Shown here: positions 16,005 to 24,271 of the stretch, in pieces
Numbering within the stretch: the stretch's first letter is position 1
How the letters are laid out: every line of letters begins with the position of its first letter
Assembly: GCA_020849615.1 (NCBI GenBank)
Contig: JADLFW010000016.1
Location: forward strand, 62,001 to 126,000
Length of the DNA: 64,000 nt
Origin: Phycisphaerales bacterium
GTDB lineage: Bacteria; Planctomycetota; Phycisphaerae; Phycisphaerales; UBA1924
Direction: 5' to 3'
Translations under genes and position numbers: made by a program
Notes under the pieces: generated by a model
Databases searched by the model: none
Told to the model about the DNA's origin: nothing
The model's input: the letters and a program-made list of their open reading frames with translations, nothing else

Positions 16005-17372
16005 TTACCCCACCCTCACCGGCGCCCGCCCCACGCTGTAGTACGCCCAGCCCAGCTCCCGCATCTGGCTGAGCCGGTAGAGGTTCCGCCCGTCGAAGAT
16101 CGTCTTTCCCTTCATCAGCCCGGCCAGCTTCGCGAAGTCCGGGCTCTTGAACTCATCCCAGTCGGTCGAGATCACCAGCGCATCGGCGCCCTTGGCGGCC
16201 TCGTACATGTCATCCACCACCGTCGCGGCCGGGCCCAGCTCGGCCCGGGCGTTCTCCCCGGCCACCGGATCGAAGGCGACACACACCGCGCCGTAGCCCG
16301 CCGCCTTGCGGATGAGGGTGAGGGCCGGCGCCTCGCGGATGTCATCGGTCCGCGGCTTGAAGGCGATCCCCCAGAAGGCCAGCTGCTTCCCTTGCAGCCC
16401 CGCGGGCCCGCCGCCCACGCCCGTCTTGCCGCCGAAGTGCCCCACGATCTTGTCGAAGAACCGCTCCCGCTGCTTCTGGTTCACCTCGTGGACGCTCTTG
16501 CTCAGCCGGGCCTCGATGCCCGCCTTGTCGCCCATCATGATGCACGCCAGCGTGTCCTTCGGGAAGCACGACCCGCCGTACCCCAGCCCCGGGTACAGAA
16601 ACTGGTGGCCGATCCGCTTGTCCGAGCACATCCCCTCGCGCACCTTGCCGATATCCGCCCCGTACGCCTCGCACAGGTTCGCCATCTCGTTGATGAAGCT
16701 GATCTTGGTCGCCAGAAAGTTGTTGCTGGCGTACTTCACCATCTCCGCCGACAGGATGTCCATCAGGTAGATCGGGTGCCCGTTCCGCACGAACGGGTCG
16801 TACAGCTCGCGGAACTGCTCGCCCGTCCGCTCGTTCTCCACCCCCACCACCACCCGGTCCGGCTTGTTGAAGTCGTTGATCGCGTCCCCTTCCTTCAGGA
16901 ACTCGGGGTTGTCCGCGACCTCGAACAGAATCTCCGGGCCCACCCGCGCCCGGATCCGCTTCTTCACCTCCAGCGTCGTCCCCACCGGCACCGTCGACTT
17001 CATCACGATTGTCTTGGGCTTCTGCTTCGGGCCCAGGCTCTTGATCACATCGGCGATGTCATCCGCCGCCGAGTGCACGTACTTCAGGTCGGTGTGCCCC
17101 CGCTCGTTGCTGGGGGTGCCCACGCAGATGAACACCATGTCGGCATCGCGGTACGCCTCGGCCTTGTCGAGCGTGTAGCGCAGGCGTCCCGCCTTGGTGT
17201 TGCGCTCCATCAGCTCCTCGAGCCCCGGCTCGTAGATCGGGCAGACGCCCTGGCGCAGCTTCTCGATCTTGCGGGCATCCACATCCAGGCACACCACATC
17301 GTTGCCCGTGTTGGAGAAGCACACGCCCGTGACCAGCCCGACATACCCCGTCCCGACCATCGTCAATCGCAT
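16005..17372 (-). CDS. ugd: UDP-glucose 6-dehydrogenase
   Basis: A 455-residue NAD-dependent enzyme that oxidises UDP-glucose to UDP-glucuronate for exopolysaccharide or cell-envelope sugars. The N-terminal Rossmann loop is GTGYVGLVTG, the substrate-domain marker NNFLATKISFINE is present, and the catalytic Cys lies in GYGGSCFPKDT. The length is normal. The ATG at 17372 is chosen because the Rossmann strand starts there and AGGGG lies just upstream; 27 further upstream codons have no family similarity. Two small membrane-protein genes and a DNA methylase follow on the same strand. A related member of the UDP-mannose dehydrogenase group is less likely. Confidence 0.92.
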   Translation of the reverse strand: MRLTMVGTGYVGLVTGVCFSNTGNDVVCLDVDARKIEKLRQGVCPIYEPGLEELMERNTKAGRLRYTLDKAEAYRDADMVFICVGTPSNERGHTDLKYVHSAADDIADVIKSLGPKQKPKTIVMKSTVPVGTTLEVKKRIRARVGPEILFEVADNPEFLKEGDAINDFNKPDRVVVGVENERTGEQFRELYDPFVRNGHPIYLMDILSAEMVKYASNNFLATKISFINEMANLCEAYGADIGKVREGMCSDKRIGHQFLYPGLGYGGSCFPKDTLACIMMGDKAGIEARLSKSVHEVNQKQRERFFDKIVGHFGGKTGVGGGPAGLQGKQLAFWGIAFKPRTDDIREAPALTLIRKAAGYGAVCVAFDPVAGENARAELGPAATVVDDMYEAAKGADALVISTDWDEFKSPDFAKLAGLMKGKTIFDGRNLYRLSQMRELGWAYYSVGRAPVRVG

Positions 17373-17485
17373 CGCGATACCCCTGTGCAGGTGCTTCGCC
17401 GCCGAACCGCCGAAAGGCCCCAAGTTTAGGCCCGGCGCTCCGCCGCCCGGCATCGCCGGGCCCGTCCACGGTCACGGGCCGGGCC

Positions 17486-17491
17486 TATTCT
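17486..17491 (+). promoter_or_regulatory. -10 box for a leaderless methyltransferase start
   Basis: TATTCT ends six bases before the ATG at 17498 and there is no Shine-Dalgarno sequence. Confidence 0.5.
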
Positions 17492-17497
17492 CGGCCC

Positions 17498-18364
17498 ATG
17501 CCGATCCAGCCCCGCCCCGCCCCCCGCCGCCGCGCCGGAAAATCTCCCGATCGCGCCACCCCAGCCCTGTCGGCCCGCACCGCCGACCGGCACACCCTCT
17601 ACCAGGTCGCCGTCCAAAACGTCGAAGCCGAGATCGACTTCGTGGACCGCACCTACACCAAGCTCCGCGGCCGCCGGGCCCGGCGCCTCCGCGAGGATTT
17701 CTGCGGTACCTACGCCTCCAGCTGCGAGTGGGTCCGCCGCCGGGCGGACAACACCGCCATCGGCCTTGACCTCGACCAGCCCACGCTCGACTGGGGCCGC
17801 GCACACAACCACGCGAAGCTCAAGCCCGACGCCGCGGCCCGCGTTGCCACCATCCGCCGCAACGTCCTCCACCCCCCCGCCATCGCCCGCGGCGTCGATG
17901 TCCTGCTCGCCATGAACTTCAGCTACTGGGTCTTCAAGACCCGCGAGCAGATCATCGCGTACTTCCGAGCCGCCCGGGCCTCACTCGCCCCCGGCGGCTT
18001 GTTCTTCCTCGATCACTTCGGCGGATGGGAGTCGATGAAGCCCCAGCAGGACCGCCGCCGCGAGAAGGGCTTTACCTACATCTGGGACCAGGCCCGGTAC
18101 AACCCCATCACCGGCGACTACACCTGCCACATCCACTTCAAGTTCCGAGATGGCACCACGATGCGCCGGGCCTTCACCTACGACTGGCGCCTCTGGACCT
18201 TGCCGGAAGTCCGCGACCTCCTTGCCGAGGCTGGGTTCAAGCGCATCACCGTCTACTGGGAGGGCGATGACGGCAAGGGCGGCGGCAACGGCGTCTTCCG
18301 CCCCTCGCTCACCGGCGAGGCCTGCGCCGCGTTCATCACCTACATCGTCGCCGATCCCCGCTGA
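17498..18364 (+). CDS. class I SAM-dependent methyltransferase (paralogue B)
   Basis: A 288-residue paralogue of the methyltransferase at 13702. Shared landmarks are REDFCGTYASS (motif I region), GLDLDQPTL (acidic end of strand 2), and AFTYDWRLWTLPEV with AEAGFKRITVYW near the C terminus. A basic, low-complexity N-terminal stretch of about 25 residues precedes the fold. It is divergent from ugd and upstream of the polyprenyl synthase gene by 50 bases. The acceptor substrate is not known. Confidence 0.75.
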   Translation: MPIQPRPAPRRRAGKSPDRATPALSARTADRHTLYQVAVQNVEAEIDFVDRTYTKLRGRRARRLREDFCGTYASSCEWVRRRADNTAIGLDLDQPTLDWGRAHNHAKLKPDAAARVATIRRNVLHPPAIARGVDVLLAMNFSYWVFKTREQIIAYFRAARASLAPGGLFFLDHFGGWESMKPQQDRRREKGFTYIWDQARYNPITGDYTCHIHFKFRDGTTMRRAFTYDWRLWTLPEVRDLLAEAGFKRITVYWEGDDGKGGGNGVFRPSLTGEACAAFITYIVADPR

Positions 18365-18414
18365 CTACCCCGCCGGGGGATCGGCCGCGGTCTCCTACGC
18401 TCCCCGGATCGCCC

Positions 18415-19452
18415 ATGTCACTGCCCGTCCCCATCCCCGATTCGCTCGCCCCGCTCCAGGCTTTCCTGGCGGGCGCGCTCGCGCGCGTCGAGGCCCGCTT
18501 CGACCTTCAGCTTCGCTCCGATTTGCCGCCCGTCTCCAAGCTCTGCACCCACATCGAGCGCTACCGCGGCAAGATGCTCAGGCCCACCCTCGCGATCCTT
18601 GCCGGGCTGGCCGCCGACCCCCGGGCCGCCCACGCGCCGCCCGAGGCGATCGTCTCCGAGGACCACATCCTCATCGCCGCCGTCTGCGAGATGGTCCACA
18701 TGGCGACCCTCGTCCACGATGATGTGCTCGATGAGGCCGAGACCCGCCGCCGCGGCCGCACCGTCAACCGCCTCCACGGCAACGAGGCCGCTGTCATCCT
18801 CGGCGACTACCTCATCGCCTCCGCCTACCACCTGTGCTCGCAGCTCGCGGACCAGTCGATCGCCCTGGAGATCGCGCGCGTGAGCATGACGCTGTGCGCG
18901 GGCGAGCTCCTCCAACTCCACCACCGCCGCGACTACTCGCTGGATGAGCCCACCTACTTCGAGATCCTCGACCGCAAGACCGCCGCCCTCATCGCCGCCG
19001 CCGCCGAGCTCGGGGCCCGCCGCTCCGCTCCCGAGGCTTCGCCCGCGCCCCGCCTCCTGGCCGACTACGGCCGCCGGCTCGGCGTCGCCTTCCAGATCCA
19101 GGATGACCTCCTCGACCTGACGGGCCAGGATGCCGTTGTCGGCAAGCCGACGGGCCGGGATGTCCAGAAAGGCAAGCTCACCCTCCCGCTCATCCACCAC
19201 CTGGCCGCCGCGGATGCCACCCTCCGCGGCCACACCCTCCGCCTGCTCGAACGCCTCGATGAGCACGCCGACCCCGAGGCCCGGTCCCGCTTGCTCGACG
19301 CCCTCGAGTCCACCGAGTCGATCGACCACGCGCGTAAAACCGCCGAGCGGCTGGTGCGGGAGGCGCAGCAGGCGCTCGGCGGCATTCACGACTCGCAGGC
19401 CCGGCGGCTCCTGGACCTGATGGCCCGGGCCGTCATCGCCCGCTCGTTCTGA
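18415..19452 (+). CDS. polyprenyl diphosphate synthase
   Basis: A 345-residue trans-prenyltransferase. The first aspartate-rich motif DDVLDE is at residues 102-107 with RR at 111-112, and the second, QDDLLD, is at 229-234. The small residues just before the first motif (HMATLVH) suit a medium- or long-chain synthase of the IspB/octaprenyl type, which would supply the quinone side chain; undecaprenyl synthases belong to another family. Its stop is 3 bases from the convergent dockerin gene, leaving no room for a conventional terminator. Confidence 0.88.
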   Translation: MSLPVPIPDSLAPLQAFLAGALARVEARFDLQLRSDLPPVSKLCTHIERYRGKMLRPTLAILAGLAADPRAAHAPPEAIVSEDHILIAAVCEMVHMATLVHDDVLDEAETRRRGRTVNRLHGNEAAVILGDYLIASAYHLCSQLADQSIALEIARVSMTLCAGELLQLHHRRDYSLDEPTYFEILDRKTAALIAAAAELGARRSAPEASPAPRLLADYGRRLGVAFQIQDDLLDLTGQDAVVGKPTGRDVQKGKLTLPLIHHLAAADATLRGHTLRLLERLDEHADPEARSRLLDALESTESIDHARKTAERLVREAQQALGGIHDSQARRLLDLMARAVIARSF

Positions 19453-19455
19453 GGC

Positions 19456-20496
19456 TCAGGAGTTGTACCAGTTCAGGAACTCGAGGTAGTCGGCGAAGTC
19501 GACGATGCAGTCGCCGTTGTAGTCGGCGCTGGGGTCGGCCGAGTCATAGGCGTTCAGGAAGTCCAGGTAATCGGTGAAGTCAACGATCCCGTCGCCGGTG
19601 CGGTCGGCCAGCTGCCCGGTCATCACCACCAGCTCCAGCTTGGCGGTCCAGCCGTTGATCAGCGCCGTGGGGTTCTCCTTGGTGAAGAACGCCGGGTAGG
19701 TCGGGTCACCCGTGCCGCCCGACGGGCCGCCCTGGGCCGGAGAGAGCGAGGAGATCATCAGCCGCAGCTTGCCGCCCTGCAGCGCCCGCTGGAAATACTC
19801 CCGCACCGTCGGCTGGCACAGATCGACGACGAACTCCATCTCCGTCGCCGCGGGCACCAGTTCGCCGGTCGCCAGGCCGTCGATCCGGCCGATGGCCATG
19901 GGCTGCCAGTCGAAGCCCTCACGCACCTGGCGGGAGATGTCGCTCGCCACCCCCGCCCCGTCGAACATCGCCGGGAAGACGTTCCGCGCGCCCTCGGCCG
20001 GCGGGACGATCGGCACGCCGCCGAACGGGCTGGTCTCGAGGAACGTGTCGACCGTCCAGCCGTTGCGGTAGCCCACGCCGAACAGCTCGACCGGCTTGCC
20101 GGTGTCGGCATCCGGCGTCCAGCTCGGATCATCCTCGGCGAACAGCGTGCTCACCGGATCGAACGAGGGGTCATAGCGGAACTGCTGGTCGGAGCTCACG
20201 ACCACCTTCACCCGGGCCGAAACGACCAGGTACGCCGAAGGGTCCAGGCCCGGCGTCACCTGCGATGCGGTGTCGAACCCGACCAGGAACTGCCCATCCC
20301 GGTCGTCAAAGCCGGGCTGGAGGATCGCCCCGAACGTGGGGGCGACCACCTCGCGCCCCGGGTTGGAGGCGAACGGGTACACCCAGCGGTCCAGCGCCGG
20401 CTGCTGAAAATCGACCGTAATCACGTCCGCCGACGCCGCGAATGCCGCAGCCGATCCGATGAGACCGGCCGCCACGATCTGGTTCAAACGTGTCAT
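19456..20496 (-). CDS. exported protein with C-terminal dockerin-like repeats
   Basis: A 346-residue secreted protein. A signal peptide (QIVAAGLIGSAAAFAASA) precedes a unique, mainly beta-looking region of about 260 residues with no family I recognise. The C terminus has two copies of a calcium-loop repeat, GDGIVDFTDYLDFLNAY and NGDCIVDFADYLEFLNWY, of the dockerin-like type found on many exported Phycisphaerae proteins. The ATG at 20496 is used because it places the signal peptide correctly; AGAGTT precedes it. It is divergent from the pseudopilin gene and shares a 170-base control region containing a palindrome. Confidence 0.75.
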   Translation of the reverse strand: MTRLNQIVAAGLIGSAAAFAASADVITVDFQQPALDRWVYPFASNPGREVVAPTFGAILQPGFDDRDGQFLVGFDTASQVTPGLDPSAYLVVSARVKVVVSSDQQFRYDPSFDPVSTLFAEDDPSWTPDADTGKPVELFGVGYRNGWTVDTFLETSPFGGVPIVPPAEGARNVFPAMFDGAGVASDISRQVREGFDWQPMAIGRIDGLATGELVPAATEMEFVVDLCQPTVREYFQRALQGGKLRLMISSLSPAQGGPSGGTGDPTYPAFFTKENPTALINGWTAKLELVVMTGQLADRTGDGIVDFTDYLDFLNAYDSADPSADYNGDCIVDFADYLEFLNWYNS

Positions 20497-20529
20497 ATGG
20501 AACTCTCCAAAAGAGGGGGTACCGAAAAG

Positions 20530-20558
20530 TGGACAAGACGACCGCATGCTCTTATAGT
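20530..20558 (+). promoter_or_regulatory. sigma70-type promoter of the pseudopilin gene
   Basis: TGGACA (20530-20535), a 17-base spacer, and TATAGT (20553-20558). Both hexamers are close to consensus. The start site would fall in the palindrome just downstream. Confidence 0.6.
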
Positions 20559-20561
20559 CTT

Positions 20562-20575
20562 TGAGACGAGTCTCA
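20562..20575. promoter_or_regulatory. palindromic operator candidate TGAGAC-GA-GTCTCA
   Basis: A perfect 6+2+6 inverted repeat lies at the predicted start site of the pseudopilin promoter and in the divergent control region of the dockerin gene. A related element sits at the same place relative to the heme oxygenase promoter (22566-22582). This suggests a repressor site shared by the two promoters. Confidence 0.5.
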
Positions 20576-20666
20576 CTTGGTCAAGTTCAAGGAAGTGATT
20601 TTGCGCGACATGGGGCCAAGACTTCAGCCTCCCGTCGCCCGAGCCGGATCCCAGCGGGAGAGGTCC

Positions 20667-21587
20667 ATGAGCGCCATGCACGAATCGACGGCGGCCCCCA
20701 CCACCCCGAACGCTCCGCAAACGCGGCTCCACCGCGCCTTCACGCTCATCGAGCTTCTCGTGGTGATCTCGATCGTGTCCGTGCTGGTCTCGCTGCTGCT
20801 CCCCGCCCTCGCGGGCGCCCGGGCGTCGTCGCGGCAGGTCCGCGAACTCGCCTCCTCCCAGCAGCTCATGCTCGCCTTCACGCTCTATGCCGACGCCAAC
20901 AAGGGTTTCGTCCTGCCGGGCTACCCGCCCCGCCGCTGGGTCGACGGGCCCATGCCCGTCTACGACGAGAACGGCGACCGCCTCTTCAACGAGGAAGCGC
21001 AGCGGTTCCCCTGGCGCATCGCCCCGTACCTCGATTACGACTTCCGCGGCCTCTACGACGACATCAAGCTCCTCAAGGACATCCGCGCCGGGCAGACCGA
21101 CTACACCCAGTACGGCATCGACTACCGCTACGTCGTCAGCCTCTTCCCGGCCCTTGGACTCAACGTCGCCTTCGTCGGCGGCAACGACAAACAGCAGGAG
21201 TTCGACAAGATCTTCCTGAAGCAGTTCGGCCGGGTGTACATCGAGCGCCTCGACGAGGCCCAGCACCCCAGCGGCCTCATGACCTTCTGCTCCGCCCGCG
21301 CGGAGATCCAGCCCCTCGCCCCCAACCTCGGACGACCCGAAGGCTTCTTCCGCGTCGAACCCCCTTACTTCGCGGAAGCCCAGGGCCGCCTGTGGGATGC
21401 GACCTACGACCCCCAAGCCGCCTCCCCGGGCATCAACTCCGGCTTCATCTCGCTCCGCCACCGCGGAAAGGCCGTCGTCGCGCTCATGGATGGCCACGCC
21501 ACCACCAAGGACTGGGCGGGCCTGAACGACATGCGCCTCTGGGCCGACCGCGCCGACCGCGCCGACTGGGGCTTCAAGGCCCGCTGA
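20667..21587 (+). CDS. planctomycete-type pseudopilin with H-X9-DG motif
   Basis: A 306-residue type IV pilin-like protein. The prepilin cleavage and methylation motif is AFTLIELLVVISIVS, followed by a membrane helix to LLLPALAGAR. Near the C terminus RHRGKAVVALMDGHA contains His, nine residues, then Asp-Gly, the H-X9-DG signature of planctomycete pseudopilins (DUF1559-like group). It would be inserted in the membrane and processed by a prepilin peptidase not found in this window. The ATG at 20667 has a good Shine-Dalgarno (GGGAGAGG). The function of these very numerous proteins is poorly known. Confidence 0.85.
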   Translation: MSAMHESTAAPTTPNAPQTRLHRAFTLIELLVVISIVSVLVSLLLPALAGARASSRQVRELASSQQLMLAFTLYADANKGFVLPGYPPRRWVDGPMPVYDENGDRLFNEEAQRFPWRIAPYLDYDFRGLYDDIKLLKDIRAGQTDYTQYGIDYRYVVSLFPALGLNVAFVGGNDKQQEFDKIFLKQFGRVYIERLDEAQHPSGLMTFCSARAEIQPLAPNLGRPEGFFRVEPPYFAEAQGRLWDATYDPQAASPGINSGFISLRHRGKAVVALMDGHATTKDWAGLNDMRLWADRADRADWGFKAR

Positions 21588-21691
21588 CCCGCGGCCCGGG
21601 CGCAGAAACACCCGCGGTCGTCGCCGCGATGCGGGCTTGGTGTTGCCCAGGTTCATGACCATGCACCCGGCCGGGCCCGGCCCGGCAGTTC

Positions 21692-22372
21692 CTAGCGCGC
21701 CCCGGACGGGCCGGAAACACCCGCCTCGGGATGGGCCGCCAGCACCGCGCTGCCCACGCGGCTCACCGCGTCGAACATCCACCGCGCCGCCGCCACCATC
21801 GCCTCGGCCTCGCCCGGCGTGAACCCGGCCCCATCCATCGCCTGCTTGAACGCGATCCACGCGGGCCGCTGCCCCTCGCCGTGCGGGTTCAGCCACCGCG
21901 TTCCCTCCGGGCCCGCCAGCCCGTACGCCCGGGTCACCGCCTTGGCGATGAACACCCCGCCGTTGGTGCTGCCCTCGAGGACGTACACCATGCCCAGCGC
22001 CGCCAGGGGTTCACGCGCCGCCAGCACCCGCAGTTCGTCCACCAGCCCCGCCACTTCCGGCAGCGCCTGCGCTGCGCCCGGCTCCATCCCGAGGAACCTC
22101 AGCTCTGATTCAAACGTGCCCGAATGAAACCGGTTTTCGCCGATGATCGCCGCGACCCGCGGGTCGCTCTCGCGCAGCGTCCGCAGCCGGGCCTCCAGCT
22201 CTGCGTGGATGAACATCAACTGCGCAATGTTCTCGCGGTACGCGGGCCGGGGCAGCCGCCCCGACACCAGCGCCTTCTGGAACGGATGCTTCTCGGCCCG
22301 CTCGTGGTGCTCCGTCGTGCGGGTCCGCAGGGCTTCCATGACGCCGGGGAACGGTTCCACCATCGAGTTCAT
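21692..22372 (-). CDS. biliverdin-producing heme oxygenase
   Basis: A 226-residue heme oxygenase that would open heme to biliverdin, CO and iron. TTEHHERAEKHPF (about 19-31) provides the proximal His (22 or 23), and YVLEGSTNGG is the strongly conserved distal-helix motif. The start at 22372 is preceded by AGAGGAG. Downstream of a tiny membrane-protein gene by 37 bases, it appears to be transcribed from a promoter with a palindromic site. Expected roles are iron release from heme or bilin supply to a phytochrome; no phytochrome gene is nearby, so iron use is favoured. Confidence 0.88.
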   Translation of the reverse strand: MNSMVEPFPGVMEALRTRTTEHHERAEKHPFQKALVSGRLPRPAYRENIAQLMFIHAELEARLRTLRESDPRVAAIIGENRFHSGTFESELRFLGMEPGAAQALPEVAGLVDELRVLAAREPLAALGMVYVLEGSTNGGVFIAKAVTRAYGLAGPEGTRWLNPHGEGQRPAWIAFKQAMDGAGFTPGEAEAMVAAARWMFDAVSRVGSAVLAAHPEAGVSGPSGAR

Positions 22373-22409
22373 GTCGGCTCCTCTGAGTTTGCCCGGGCCC
22401 GGCCCGAGA

Positions 22410-22541
22410 TCAGCTCCTCCACGCCACCAGCACCGCCGGGATGGCCAGCCACAGAAGGCCTTTGACCAGGAAGAACATGAACCCCACCACGCCGAACCTC
22501 GCGAACCAGCGGAGCAGCGGCTTCGGGAAGGGACAGTGCAT
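22410..22541 (-). CDS. 43-residue membrane protein in the heme oxygenase operon
   Basis: A short open reading frame encodes a 43-residue protein. It starts MHCPFPKPLLRWFARFG, continues with a strongly hydrophobic stretch (VVGFMFFLVKGLLWLA, about residues 18-33) and ends AVLVAWRS. It has one or two membrane passes and a basic N terminus. The ATG lies 36 bases after the predicted start of the promoter at 22584-22611, and the heme oxygenase gene begins 37 bases after its stop. I know of no named family. Composition, position and length argue that it is real, but only comparison across genomes would prove it. Confidence 0.6.
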   Translation of the reverse strand: MHCPFPKPLLRWFARFGVVGFMFFLVKGLLWLAIPAVLVAWRS

Positions 22542-22565
22542 CTCGGCGACCTCAATAGTAAATAG

Positions 22566-22582
22566 TTGAGACTGGGTCGCAA
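22566..22582. promoter_or_regulatory. operator candidate for the heme oxygenase operon
   Basis: Minus strand TTGCGACCCAGTCTCAA, an imperfect 7+3+7 inverted repeat (one mismatch). It starts one base after the -10 box. It resembles the palindrome at 20562-20575 and occupies the same place relative to its promoter. Confidence 0.5.
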
Positions 22583-22583
22583 G

Positions 22584-22611
22584 ACGATACGAGCATAGAG
22601 GAGGTCGTCAA
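22584..22611 (-). promoter_or_regulatory. sigma70-type promoter of the heme oxygenase operon
   Basis: On the minus strand TTGACG (22611-22606), a 16-base spacer, and TATCGT (22589-22584). It would give a leader of about 36 bases before the small membrane-protein gene. Confidence 0.55.
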
Positions 22612-22727
22612 GCGGATGGCGGCCGAAATTCGTGTCAAACGAGAAAATTCCCGCCGACCCGGCTCTCACCACCTGCGCGCCGGGAGTGCCCCGCGCCCGC
22701 CGCAGTCGACAGTCCGGCGGCCATCTC

Positions 22728-22733
22728 TATCCT
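22728..22733 (+). promoter_or_regulatory. -10 box upstream of tyrS
   Basis: TATCCT ends eight bases before the ATG at 22742; no Shine-Dalgarno sequence follows. Confidence 0.4.
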
Positions 22734-22741
22734 TGCCTCCC

Positions 22742-24181
22742 ATGCCTACCCCCCACTCCGACTTCATTTCCGACCTGCAGGCCCGCGGACAGATCCAACA
22801 GGTCACCGATGAAGCCGGGCTGCGCTCCCACCTCGCCGACCCCGCCGGCCACCCGCGCCGGGCGTACGTCGGCTTCGATCCCACCGCGCCCTCGCTCACG
22901 ATCGGGAACCTCGTCGGCATCATGAACCTCGTCCGCTTCGCCCTCGCGGGCCACCGCCCCGTGATCGTGGTCGGCGGCGCGACGGGCCTCATCGGCGACC
23001 CCTCCGGGAAGTCCGCCGAGCGAACGCTCAACACCCCCGAGACCGTGGCCGACAACGTCGCGGGCCAGACCCGCATCTACCACACCATCTGGCAGAACGC
23101 CTCCGCGTTGTCCGGCATCCCGCTCGGCGAGCCCCCGATCCGCAATAACTACGACTGGTTCAAGGCCATCTCGTTCCTCGATGCCCTCCGCGACATCGGC
23201 AAGTACTTCTCCGTCAACATGATGATCCAGAAAGAGTCGGTGAAGGAACGCCTCACCAACCGCGACCAGGGCATCAGCTACACCGAGTTCAGCTACATGC
23301 TGCTTCAGGCGTACGACTACCAGCACCTCTGGGAGAAAGACGGCGTCACCCTCCAGATGGGCGGCTCCGACCAGTTCGGCAACATCGTCTGCGGCATCGA
23401 CCTCATCGACCGCCGGCACACGGCGATGGCGACCCACGCCGAGGATCTCAAGGAAATCTCCTCCTCGCCGACGCGGACCGCGGTCGAACGCAATGAGGCC
23501 GCCCACGTGCTCGCCGAACTCCAGCCCTGGTTCGACGCTCACGAGCCCGTGGAACGTTTCGGGCTCACCTGGCCCCTCGTCACCAAGGCCGATGGCGGCA
23601 AGTTCGGCAAGACCGAATCCGGGGCGGTCTGGCTCACCGCCGACCGCACCAGCCCGTACGCCTTCTACCAGTTCTGGCTCAACGCCGCGGATGAGGATGT
23701 CATCCGGTTCCTCAAGACCTTCACGCTCCTCCCGGTCATCGAGATCGAAGCCCTCGCCGCTTCGCACACCGCCAACCCCGGCGAGCGGGCCGCCCAGCGG
23801 GCCCTGGCCCGGCACATGACCGAACTCCTGCACGGGCCGGAGGAGCGCGACCGCGCCGAAGCCGCGGCCCGGGCCCTCTTTTCCGGAGAGATCGCGGGCC
23901 TCCCCGAATCCACTCTCCGGGAAGCCCTCTCCAGCGCCCCCTCCACCCAGCACGACAAGGCCCAACTCTCCGCCGGCATCCCCATCCTCGACCTGCTCAT
24001 CACCACCAAGCTGGCCCAGTCCAAACGCGAGGCCCGCGAGTTCCTCGCCGGCGGCTCGGTGCTCGTCAACGGCCGCAAGGCCGGGCCTGACGACAAGCTC
24101 ACCACCGCCGACCTGCTCCACGACTCCATGATCGCCCTCCGCCGCGGCAAGAAGAACTGGCACCTGACGATGTGGGAGTGA
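22742..24181 (+). CDS. tyrS: tyrosyl-tRNA synthetase
   Basis: A 479-residue class I synthetase that charges tRNA-Tyr. FDPTAPSLTIGNLVG (45-59) is the HIGH region with the variant TIGN, and KFGKT is the KMSKS loop. The C-terminal S4 RNA-binding domain is visible as KREAREFLAGGSVLVNG. The region YTEFSYMLLQAYDYQHL and QMGGSDQFGN form the tyrosine pocket, including Asp and Gln residues expected for tyrosine rather than tryptophan. The ATG at 22742 is where homology starts; 42 preceding in-frame codons are non-coding. Confidence 0.95.
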   Translation: MPTPHSDFISDLQARGQIQQVTDEAGLRSHLADPAGHPRRAYVGFDPTAPSLTIGNLVGIMNLVRFALAGHRPVIVVGGATGLIGDPSGKSAERTLNTPETVADNVAGQTRIYHTIWQNASALSGIPLGEPPIRNNYDWFKAISFLDALRDIGKYFSVNMMIQKESVKERLTNRDQGISYTEFSYMLLQAYDYQHLWEKDGVTLQMGGSDQFGNIVCGIDLIDRRHTAMATHAEDLKEISSSPTRTAVERNEAAHVLAELQPWFDAHEPVERFGLTWPLVTKADGGKFGKTESGAVWLTADRTSPYAFYQFWLNAADEDVIRFLKTFTLLPVIEIEALAASHTANPGERAAQRALARHMTELLHGPEERDRAEAAARALFSGEIAGLPESTLREALSSAPSTQHDKAQLSAGIPILDLLITTKLAQSKREAREFLAGGSVLVNGRKAGPDDKLTTADLLHDSMIALRRGKKNWHLTMWE

Positions 24182-24271
24182 TCGGGTTCCCCGAGCCAGG
24201 TCAGTGCCCACCACTCGCGATCGTGTATGCTCCGCCTGCGCCACCGGACCGGCGCCTCTGGAGCCCGCAGC

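Noticed and set aside
15951-17429. 492-codon open frame on the plus strand
   Set aside because: Reverse of ugd, which has complete family motifs.
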